Of a DNA stretch of 64,000 nucleotides, positions 55,660-64,000 are shown one piece after another; within the stretch, counting starts at the first letter, position 1, and the number at the start of each line of letters is the position of its first letter. Both the position numbers and the translations under genes were made by a program. The DNA is taken from assembly GCA_001949185.1 (NCBI GenBank), contig BDGG01000001.1, positions 283,739 through 347,738 on the forward strand, given 5' to 3'. A model generated the notes under the pieces. The model ran no database searches. It was not told the DNA's origin and saw only the letters and a program-made list of their open reading frames with translations. This stretch comes from Ramazzottius varieornatus. Lineage: Eukaryota; Tardigrada; Eutardigrada; Parachela; Ramazzottiidae.

Positions 55660-57749
55660 GTAGAACGTTCACTCAAAAGACTGCGCAGAAATGGGAATCC
55701 CGCAAAATGAGGAAGTAAAGAAAAAAAAGTTGGGACGTTCAGACAGCGACTAAATGTAGCCTGGGATAATGGTCCATTACCGGTGAAATCTTCACGCACG
55801 CGTTTCGGATTACTCCCGTCATTCTTTTATGGCTTCAATTACATCCAGCTCAAAGCAAAGTTCACAAATTCAGCCTTCAGCTTCGTTTGGCAGGTTGAAA
55901 GGTACGTCGTGGGTAAGCAGGGCTAATTACTGTACGATCGTTGATCCAGCTGAAAATCCCGACACGATATCCCGGCGAATTTTTCTCAGCTCAAAGACGG
56001 AAGTGCGAATAGTTAGATCCCCAGCAAATGCACTTCTTTCCTATTGAAGTTAAAGCGCAGACGTGAGAAAAACGTGGCGGATAATCAGGCTGTGGAAATC
56101 CGGTTGGTAAAAGGAAGGAAACGTGATGGGTTCGTCGTCGGTTGGAAACTGACAGTGTAAACCTCGGAGAGTGTTTTTTCTTCTGAGGGTGCAACCGGGT
56201 AGGAAGAAAGGAGGGAAGGGGAGAGATTGAGGGGTGCCTGTACACAGAGGACGAGTTCCACGTACACTGGGTCGGTCAAGCTTGGATGAACGTGTCTGCG
56301 TGTGTTCCTTCACACACAGCCACTGCAATTATCGACGCGTACGTGCAATTGCCTGATTGTGCTCAATGTAATATCCGCTCTTGGCTGGTGGGGATTCAGG
56401 ATTATGCAATACAGCCCGATGTCTAATGTCGCAACAGCCTGCCCGATGAAAGATTCCATCCGGTGGGAAAGCGCTGTTTTGACAGAATGACAAAAAATGA
56501 AGGCGGTAATGTCAACTGCGTACTAAGTCGTTACGTATCGGCATTTGCCATGGAAAATGAACCTGGCGGAGAAGTCTGGAGGCACGTTCATGAATGGTAA
56601 TGTGTGTGTACATTTGCATCGTAGATTGACAGGATCGACGTGAGAAAAAGAGGCACGTTCGCAGACGTGTGAAACTGCGCGTGATGATGGAGGCTTTTCT
56701 TGGGATTTCTTGACCAGTGCACGTGGGGAATGTCTATTTTCAGACATACAAGGAACAACTCGAAAATTCCCAACCCCACCTTTATTATCCGATTTCTTCC
56801 GGTACCGGGATAGTTTGTACGTGCACGATTGTATGAGAAAACCTACGCAATGGAAGTGGGTCCTGATTTACTGAGGAAGGTTACTGATGGTGCAAGGAAT
56901 GCTTATTCGTCCTGTAAGTCTCGACTTAAGGAGCCAGATCGATCGCTGGAGAAATCGATACCCATTTGCAGCGCACCCCACAGTTGGGAAGAAACTGTCA
57001 AGAGATGTAAAGATGCACAAGGAGGGGGACGGTCCGGAAGTCAAAAGCCGATAAAAAAATCCAGACTTCAAAGCTGGGTATTTAAGACTAGTACAGTGTA
57101 CGTATAAGCCTTCAGTCTCACACGCGCATCATCGAACTGTATAATCCATGTTTTTCTACCACAGCCATGAGCAACGGTAACCCGAATCCACCTCTTGCAG
57201 TTTTCTATGCATAAACCATCTATGTATTTCGAGCTTGTAGAGAATACCGAGGTCCTGTTTCAGGTCCTGCAACATCACATGACGCTTAAGCAAAAAATTC
57301 CCAGAAGCGACAAAGCCTCACAAAGCGCTTCCGGTTCGGCTTGAGCAATCAAACATCCCATATTGACGGTCTTTCCCCTCGCCTCAAAGACACACCCGCC
57401 TTTCAACCCGACTCTGATACAAAAGCTCCTCCAGAAGCGTCAGCTTTCAGACGTCACCGGATCCATTCTTGGACAAGGAAGAAAGAAACCAACGTCTAGG
57501 GACAGAGTGACCTCAGTAGTCGCTTGGGTAACTGCTTGTTTGACTGTTGATTGACATCCAAAAATGCGAAGCCTTTTTTGTTTTTGTTTGATAATTCAAA
57601 TAGAATTTTGCACGAATTAGAATTCATCTGGTTTCAAGTTAGGAGAGGTGGAATAAAACCTCCCGAACGGTACGCCTTGGTCAATCGATTCTAAGAAGTC
57701 AATAACCAAGAGAGGTCTAAGGAAATCGTAACTTGATTTTGGCCGAGAG
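55660..57749. other. Intergenic stretch, possible decayed CNRIP1 fragment
   Basis: No intact gene. On the minus strand near 56110-56170 the peptide EVYTVSFQPTTNP resembles ETYTVTLTTNPAV of CNRIP1-like A, but without flanking splice sites or the SDG motif. Frames at 56829-57107 (+) are rich in Lys/Ser and have no known domain. Confidence 0.35.
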
Positions 57750-59107
57750 ATGTGCGACCCTTACGTGGAAGGAGATGTACGGATTGGCATTCAGCGACCC
57801 CGCATGGGGAAGAACAAGGCCATCACCGCTCGCAACGTGGGTAAAAAAAAACAAATTCTAATTGAAACGATTGTTTGCATTTCGAAGTATATTCCATTCA
57901 GTTAGGTTTTTTTAACGTGACTTTCAGAAGGAGGTGGGAACGCAACCGCCACCCAGTGCCATATTACCTCCCAAGTCATTCGTCTACGGTCGACCAGCGT
58001 TAAGCATCAAAGCTCCACATGACACCACAGCCGCTGGTAGAATCCTACTCCTCCCCTCACTCATACCTTTTTCCTGCTGTGTTTCTGTAATGGGCGACTT
58101 TTTAGTCATCAGCCAGTGGCAAACGTTCGATCAGAAGAAGCAACTACTCAAGTACAAGGGGGAGGGCAGGAAGCGTGATGCAGCAGCGACCAACCGAGCG
58201 GCGCTGGACGCCAAGATTACCACAGCCAAAGCCTGGAACCGCTTCTGCATGAGCCATCGCGAATCCAAACTCTTCTTCTTTATGCCCGAACACACTGTCT
58301 ACTCCTTCCAGGAGCGACGCAAAGTCAGAATACCCGATTTGCCACTGAAAAGCCCTCCCTCTCCGTACGAACCTTTGTTTGTAGAAATTTCCGTGATGAT
58401 GTTTGGCAGTTTGAAAGAAAGATAACCGTTCCCGATTGCAGAGATGATGTGACACGATTGCTTTGTCACGACTATGCTCGTCAATGGTTGCTCAAGGAAT
58501 CGGCCGACCAACAGCATCGCATCAACGTCGAGCAAATTGACAAGGTACACGATCAACAGCTCCTCCATTCCTTTTTCATACAAAATCAAAAGAATGTACA
58601 GAAGGGCTAAAATACAACCGCTGGTACATTAGAAAAGTCTCCGGTTCACCGGGAAAATTACTGGGATGGACGTTAACACGATTCCCAATTTTCTACGACT
58701 ATTCTGCATTTCTGTTCTGCTTGCCCGATGCTGACTGCAACATCCAACCTCAGTCGCTTTGGGTCTGTTTTCAGCGTATTGTGGGTGCCCAGCAAAACGC
58801 CCAGATTGAATCCAACTACGTGGCCGATCAGTCATCCTTGAAAGAGAAGCAGGAACGAGTGCGCCAGTTCGGGAAGATGAGGCCGCTGGGCAAGATCACT
58901 CCGCCGAAGTACGTCCAGAAGGCTACAACCCACCTTGCCACCTTCCGCGACGGCGATACTCGCAAGCGCGGCTGGCGACCTAGCATCCAGCAGCCACCAG
59001 AAGGCCAATCGCTAGAGCAGTGGAAGTCGGCTTTGCAAGCTTCGGCCGCCAGCAAGTTCGGCAGAGAAAAGAAGGAAGGGCCAAGCGTAACATTCGATGA
59101 CCTGTAA
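57750..59107 (+). CDS. CFAP77-like axonemal protein
   Basis: Five exons (57750-57836, 57928-58036, 58106-58364, 58442-58544, 58775-59107) join in phase to 296 residues. The pattern recalls CFAP77, a microtubule inner protein of motile cilia. Near the N-terminus is RMGKNKAITAR followed by PPKSFVYGRPAL (the family's PGPDFTYG-like step), then AVISQWQTF. An alanine-rich NRAALDAKITTAKAW follows, then LCHDYARQWL, and a C-terminal ITPPKYVQKATTHLATFRD block. The similarity is by motif order only and the protein is longer than the roughly 240-280 residues usual for CFAP77. If correct, the organism has motile cilia or flagellated sperm. The gene converges on the LEA-like gene, with 159 bp between stop codons. 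Confidence 0.6.
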
Positions 59108-59266
59108 ATATTTTTACAGAGGAAACAATTTCGTCAGAAAAAAATTACACCGCAAAAGAAACTGAATAACCTCAACAGCTCAAAAAACATCAAGGAAAAC
59201 TGTTCAACGAGAAGTGATAACACAGAAAAAAATGCCCATAAAAGTCTGAAGAAATTGTAGGGATTT

Positions 59267-59944
59267 CTACAGTTCTCCACTGACGGCTTTCTTGGCGGCT
59301 TCGAAGGTTTCCTGGACCTTATCGACGACCTTCTGTCCAAATCCAGCTTCCTCCTTCTGACCTCCCTTCTTCTCGTCTCCTTCGCCCTTCTTCTTGTCAT
59401 CCTTCTTATCCTCTTTCTTGTCCTTCTTCTCATCCCCCTGACCTTTCTTCTTGGAATCGCCATCAGACTTGTCCTTCTTGTCGTCCGACTTGCCTTCTTC
59501 CTTCTTCTTGTCCTTACCAGCGTCCTTTTCCGCCCCAACAGCATCTTTCACCTTGTTCTTAATGCTGTCCGCGGCATCCTTGACGGTGTGCGGGGCGTCG
59601 GTCCAGTGTTCCTTGGCCGTTTCCTGTAAAGTATCCTTTGAGTCAGCTGTTTGAGTTTGCTTCCCCATGGCTGCCATTGCGGCCATGTACGGACATCCAT
59701 ACTAGGAGACGTCACATCTCATACTCTTCTTAACACGCAGACCTAATTGAGCATGCAGCCGAACACATACCTGAGCAGCGTCGAACGCGTCTTGGGCGCC
59801 ACCCACCACTTGACCGGCCTTTTTGACTGCCTCTTCCATGACCTTTTTGGCAGTTTCCTTGATGGTTTCAGGGACATCGGCCAAGAGGCCACTCACCAAC
59901 CCGAGAACTATCAGCGTCACGAAGACAGTTTTAGACTGGGCCAT
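59267..59944 (-). CDS. Secreted LEA-like, lysine-rich disordered protein
   Basis: Two exons (59944-59771 and 59623-59267) give 176 residues. A signal peptide (AQSKTVFVTLIVLGLVSGLLA) is followed by an amphipathic Ala/Lys/Glu helix region (VPETIKETAKKVMEEAVKKA, residues about 24-58) and a second one (HTVKDAADSIKNKVKDAVG). A tract of about 75 residues consisting almost only of Lys, Asp, Glu, Gly and Ser (KKDKKEDKKDDKKKGEGDEK) follows. The protein closes with another helix, GFGQKVVDKVQETFEAAKKAV. The helices resemble group 3 LEA proteins, which protect membranes and proteins during drying. It is not a clear LEA family match and could be an unrelated charged secreted protein. A frame through the intron is also open, so an unspliced, longer form is possible. 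It lacks Cys entirely. Confidence 0.6.
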
Positions 59945-59979
59945 TTTTCGTTGGAAAGTCACAGCAAACACTGAAACAG

Positions 59980-60819
59980 AAACTTAAATACCTGAATTTT
60001 CGCCCTTTTTGAATCGGAAAAAACGTGAACTATCCTGGATTATTTGTCAGAGGGTTGCTATGGCTCGGCGTGACAGTTGTTTGGACTGTGGGAGGTACCT
60101 GCGTTGACAGATAAGTCAATGAGAACAATGCCGTGGAGCAATCGAGGAGACACTGGGTGCAAGCTGAGCGACACCCCGATAAAAGTCACTCTCAACTTCA
60201 AAATAGATATCAGTGTCGTCGAATGGCCGTTCACAGCATTGAAGCTCGAGATGGCGGGATATTTCCATGCGGAATAACTTTCACTGGATAAGTCCATGCT
60301 GGCCTCTTCTGCCGATTGTTGGACCGACAGCAGCAGCAGCAGCAGCAGCAGCAGCAATTAACTGCGGGTAATTCTTCCACAAACACGGATATGGAAATAG
60401 TCGAGCTGTTTGTTGTACGGAATGGAACACCTTCGCACCCGACATCCTTCCGGTCTACTTTTCGACATAATACTGTAGTTGACGCCCACAATGAAAAAGA
60501 ACGGAGCGCTAACCGCAGCTATACACTGCGTACAACATTAAGATGAATGCTAAGATGAATGAGAAGTTAGAAACTAAGGGAGGCACAGAAAGTTGCAGGA
60601 AACTAACTAACTAAAGCTTTCGATTGGTAAATCCCAACGTAAAGAAGTTAGAAGCGACTATAACTTCTGTACTCTGCCGTGATGCGTCAGATCACCAGTT
60701 AAACTCGTGTAGAGGAGGAGGAAGCTACTCGATGGGAAGATTCGGCTGAGCAGGCAGCAGACTTTCCCGTAGGAAAAAGGTGCACTACATCATCAGAGTA
60801 TGAAAGGTGACGATCTTAC
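59980..60819. other. Intergenic stretch upstream of the LEA-like gene
   Basis: No gene recognised. It should contain the promoter of the LEA-like gene (minus strand). Inverted or direct repeats were not seen apart from the CAG microsatellite at 60328-60356. Confidence 0.4.
60328..60356 (+). repeat. CAG microsatellite
   Basis: Nearly ten tandem CAG units. No gene is recognised around it on either strand, so it is probably non-coding. Confidence 0.9.
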
Positions 60820-60929
60820 CCAGCAGCCGACAGTACACCTCCCTTTCAAACAAGACGAGCTTCCCTTCCTTCACAGCTTCCCGTTCCTGCTGGCTCATTA
60901 GCGCGATGCCATGCGCTCCATCCAAGAGA
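60820..60929 (-). CDS. Isolated internal exon, unidentified gene
   Basis: An exon of 110 nt with good borders (acceptor TTCTTACAG, donor GTAAGA), entering in phase 2 and leaving in phase 1. It reads LLDGAHGIALMSQQEREAVK then GKLVLFEREVYCRLLG. The form 'short hydrophobic, LMxxxE, GxLV' faintly recalls the N-terminal part of tRNA-splicing endonuclease subunit TSEN34, but the evidence is too short for a name. Partner exons were not found. The piggyBac element begins about 300 bp upstream on this strand. Confidence 0.4.
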
Positions 60930-61450
60930 CTGTAAGAAATGGATTGTTTGTCATCAGCTAGATGAAAATAACCTTGTCGAGTCAGATGACTAGACTCACT
61001 AGGAATTTTCTAACAAATCGATATCTACGAGGTAAAGGGCATAAGTCTGACGTACCTGTTTTTGGGACGCAATTATGACGGATTATATTTCTGAGCTCAC
61101 TGCACCACCTTGCTTGGGTTTTCGTTACCGCAGTAGGCAAACTTATCTCCCAGAGCTCGGAATAGGTTTTAGAGTGAGAAGAAGTTTAGGATCGAAGAAA
61201 CTGCTCTTTGGAGAAAGAGGTGTCTGTCTAATGTTAACACTCTGAGCACCACGCGATTTCATGCTGTTAGAATACCAAGGGTACAACTCACTTGCGCACC
61301 GTTTTAACTGGTCGAGAGAAGGGGGGCGGTACAAAGCGACCAATCAAAATACACCCACGTGAAGTGGCGAACGATACCATATGGAAACAACACTGTGTAC
61401 CGCCAGTTGACCTGGGTAATGATGCAGTAGATTTACTTTGATATTCGATT

Positions 61451-63128
61451 TCATTTAGATTTCTTCTCGCTGCAGTCTAGACGAAAAACCATCTGTTTTG
61501 CTGATCTATGGACAGAACAAACATGAAGACTACACAGACTGCAAGTGATGATACTTCTTCGCCCAAGACTCCGTGGGCAAAATCGACAGCGAGTTGGCTT
61601 CTTTTGCAAAGCTTTCGGTTTGCTTGTGTTGGCCATCTCATCTACTGCTTGATCTGAAGATACTTGGACGCGTGGTACAACGGACGAATTTCTTCATGCT
61701 GAAACTAATACTAGGCGTCGTGGAGCGTCTCAGGAGCTGTCGTTGCATCATCTTCTTACTAACGTCTTGAAGGAACATCCGACGTTTGGTGGGCAACGTG
61801 GAATTCCAACCAGGATTGATCTCGCACCATATGATGTACGCATCGAGCGCTGAGATGTCCAGAATGTCGTAAAACAACGCCATCGGCCAACGACTGGTCT
61901 TACGTCGACAACTGTAGTTTCCGGTGAGCTGGTCCAGAGTGTCTACCCCGGCTTTCGTTCGGTTGTACTCCATCACAATTTCAGGCTTCTCTTCTTTCGA
62001 ACTTTCGTCAATGTCGCTGAAACGTAAAATTACCTTGTGACGTCAGATGTTCTGTCATCTTGTAAGATAGCTTAGCCGCAACACTGTAAAATTTTAGTGA
62101 CGTCACGCATCTTTTCGATCAACAATCTCCATGAGTACGCATCTTTCGTGCATGACGTCACGTCACGAATGATCATAAGGTGCGCTCGATCAAAGTTATG
62201 CTCAAACGTCATGCTTCACTTACGCGTCGAGGTGCATGGAGCTGAGCAGAGTTACTGCCTTGCCTTTCTTTGGAACATAGGAAACCAAGGTGAAATCGGA
62301 AGTATGGCCGAACAGCGAGGAGTGGACTTCACGGTATTTACTGGGTAGAAAGGCAGAGGGAATTTCCGGTCTACTTTTCCGTATGGTTCCAATAAGTGAG
62401 ATATTCTTCTTCAGAAGTGCTTCGCCCAAAGCCAATGAAGTGAAAAAGTTATCCGTCGTTACGTTCCTGCCCGAGTCATCTCCTAAAACCAGAAAAACAA
62501 ACGCAGGCTTAATTGATTTCAACAACAAACATATAACACGGTCAGATATCTTGTTTACAATCAAAACACAAAAGATTTACCTAGGTAGTCCACCAGATCT
62601 AACACAACACGCNNNNNNNNNNNNNNNNNNNNNNNNNNNNNNNNNNNNNNNNNNNNNNNNNNATCAATCCGACTTCGAAAATCTGACTGCAGAGGGCTCT
62701 GTAAATGGCGAATCGTGCTTCCCTTCCCTCGAGACCGTGCGAAGCCTTCTCCATGAAAAGCAGTAATTTTGGAGGAAGAGTCAATCTGTAATTGCAGAGC
62801 TTGATGTTAGAATGCCATATAGAAATCCCATTTGAAAATCGACAAAAACGTACCCTTGATTTCCGAAAGCTGTCTCCAGTTCTCGCTGAGCTTCCATAGT
62901 GCACAAAATCCTACAATACCGTACAGAAAGCTTCGAAGAAGATGTTGTCGACGAAGAACAGAGGAAGGCTAAGTGGCTGCGATCGGAAAGCGTAAAATCA
63001 AATTTTGAATTTTTCGATCGTAACTTTGACTGTGCCACTAGTGGTAGTAGCGTGTATGACGTCATAGACTGCGCCACATAGTGTTTTGTTTCATGCAAGC
63101 GCCATATTTCTTTCTGACCACTGGGCAA
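61451..63128 (-). pseudogene. piggyBac transposase, incomplete
   Basis: Recognisable exons: one ending at 62581 with RVVLDLVDYLG, then 62482-62224 (DDSGRNVTTDNFFTSLALGE, ISLIGTIRKSRPEIP), then from 62016 (MEYNRTKAGVDTLDQLTGNY, RRKTSRWPMALFYDILDI). Introns have GTAAAT/GTAAGT donors and matching phases. The C-terminal Cys-rich zinc finger (RCRFCPR, CSLCSLHVCSVH) lies at 61600-61490, but in a frame shifted relative to the core near 61640, with no obvious intron. The N-terminal third (62660-63128) is only weakly recognisable, and 50 N bases fall at its junction. The DDD catalytic core and finger are those of piggyBac/PGBD proteins that cut and paste at TTAA. Activity is doubtful because of the frame change. 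Confidence 0.85.
62613..62662. other. Assembly gap of 50 N
   Basis: A run of exactly 50 undetermined bases inside the piggyBac transposase. The true length of the missing sequence is unknown. Confidence 0.99.
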
Positions 63129-63598
63129 CGAAACAAACAGTCTAGTATGCCTTGAATTTTTTCCAAGTCATTGTGTCAAACGATACGCCAGACAGAATTG
63201 GATTTGTGTACGAACAGCATTTTACGACTAATTTTTCAGAAAAATTTCACACTTTTTGCCCACTGTTTAGCCGGTGGTCGCTGGGTGGACTGGATAGAGA
63301 AATGTAGCTCTCAGTCAAACGTGAAAAAACGAGACGTAAAAGTGGAACAGGAGAGTTTCAACAGCGAGGTAACTGTGCGCCGGACAAGTGAGTTGTACCC
63401 TTGGTATTCTAAGTGTTAAAAAGCCTAGATTTGTATCAACCGGCGTCTGATGAACAATGAATCAAGCGTTGACAATAATGTACGAACGTTTTACGCCGTA
63501 AGAATTACGTCCCAAAAATGGGTGCCGCAGAATTACGTCGTCTAGCTGGTATCAATACATACCCGTCGCCGAAGTCGTTGTAGTGCTCATGGATTTAC

Positions 63599-63988
63599 CC
63601 CAAACCGTCGCTGACTTCGGAAATGCGCAAGCGTTTCATTAGCCGGCGAAGGCAATCTTCCACCCATTGCAGCTGATCCGAGGGATAGGGCCAGGCCACT
63701 TTCTTCCAGCTATCGAACGTCGGATCGAAGAAAGCGAAGTCGCCGGCCAAGCCACATGTTAATTTCGTGGTCGGCAACGTCTTGATCAAAGTTCCATGAG
63801 AAGCGGGATCCCAAGCGTAGCTGTACAGATCCCAGTCCATCTGCAGATTGCTGAGAATCACCGACCGCCCCGCGCCCAACTTCGGCCCACATCCCAGCGA
63901 TCCCGAGAAACAATCCGCGTCACGTATGTCTCTCAAAATGTGTCCGCGGTTATAGAGCAGGTTGTCCAATATGACAAGCTGAATCTGA
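63599..63988 (-). CDS. Internal exon of an unidentified gene at the window edge
   Basis: An exon of 390 nt with an acceptor (CCACAG, just inside the window end) and a GTAAAT donor immediately before an in-frame stop. It enters in phase 2. The peptide includes QLVILDNLLYNRGHILRD, DADCFSGSLGCGPKLGAG, DWDLYSYAWDP, GLAGDFAFFDPTFDSWKKVA and YPSDQLQWVEDCLRRLMKRL. The composition looks like a folded globular, possibly secreted or enzymatic domain, but I recognise no family. Upstream exons lie beyond the window. Confidence 0.55.
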
Positions 63989-64000
63989 CTGTGGTAAGTA

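Larger units (their letters stand above)
61238..63415 (-). mobile_element. piggyBac-type transposon with TTAA duplications
   Basis: The element is bounded by TTAA at 61234-61237 and 63416-63419. Its right end begins (reverse complemented) CACTTAGAATACCAAGGGTA and continues CAACTCACTTG. The left end begins CACT, has about 25 extra bases, and then reads TTAGAATACCAAGGGTACAA and on. The CACT start next to TTAA is known from other piggyBac families. The interior carries a piggyBac transposase on the minus strand. Fifty N bases interrupt it. Confidence 0.88.

Noticed and set aside
56085-56279. Third CNRIP1-like gene
   Set aside because: Only about 13 residues resemble the family, without the SDG motif, splice sites or other exons. 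Kept only as a possible remnant.
60328-60356. CAG run as a polyglutamine-coding exon
   Set aside because: The surrounding frames on both strands are short, with no splice-supported gene.

Overview
This window is nuclear DNA from a metazoan. The genes are split by short GT-AG introns (about 60-350 nt) and encode animal proteins: a CCN matricellular factor, an astacin protease, an SLC16 transporter, an ANP-receptor-like receptor, FHIP2 and two CNRIP1 paralogues. A CFAP77-like gene argues for an animal that builds motile cilia or flagella. A secreted, LEA-like, lysine-rich protein would fit a desiccation-tolerant animal such as a tardigrade; that placement is inference. I saw no bacterial operons, rRNA, tRNA or CRISPR. 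One 50-N assembly gap lies at 62613-62662.

Layout. 1-9.6 kb is transposon-rich: two exons of a minus-strand protein kinase, several palindromic elements, a complete 2.8-kb Tc1/mariner-IS630-type element with 233-bp inverted repeats, and a short MULE-like element. 10-25.4 kb holds conserved genes: Rab1 (+), CCN (-), TACO1 (-), ribosomal protein eL43/RPL37A (+), an AT-hook/coiled-coil protein (-) and a nine-exon monocarboxylate-type transporter (+). 25.4-35.2 kb has MITEs, a foldback repeat, a secreted Cys-rich protein (-) and a decayed EnSpm/CACTA transposase (-). 35.5-43.9 kb has a BEN-like gene (+) and an ANP-receptor-like gene (+) that seems to lack kinase-homology and cyclase domains. 44.5-50.3 kb has FHIP2 (-) and astacin (+). 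50.4-55.7 kb has two CNRIP1-like genes (-) flanking a candidate Ly6-like gene (+). 57.7-60 kb has CFAP77-like (+) converging on the LEA-like gene (-). 61.2-63.4 kb is a piggyBac element, and an unidentified exon (-) runs toward the right edge.

The host genes do not form one pathway. Adjacent 3' ends are tightly packed: Rab1/CCN are 182 bp apart, CFAP77/LEA-like 159 bp, and astacin/CNRIP1 about 90 bp. The most striking structure outside genes is a dispersed hairpin family (arms near AAGTGGCGCA, loop often CAGCCAATAA). Its seven recognised hairpin loci all lie inside introns of three conserved genes.
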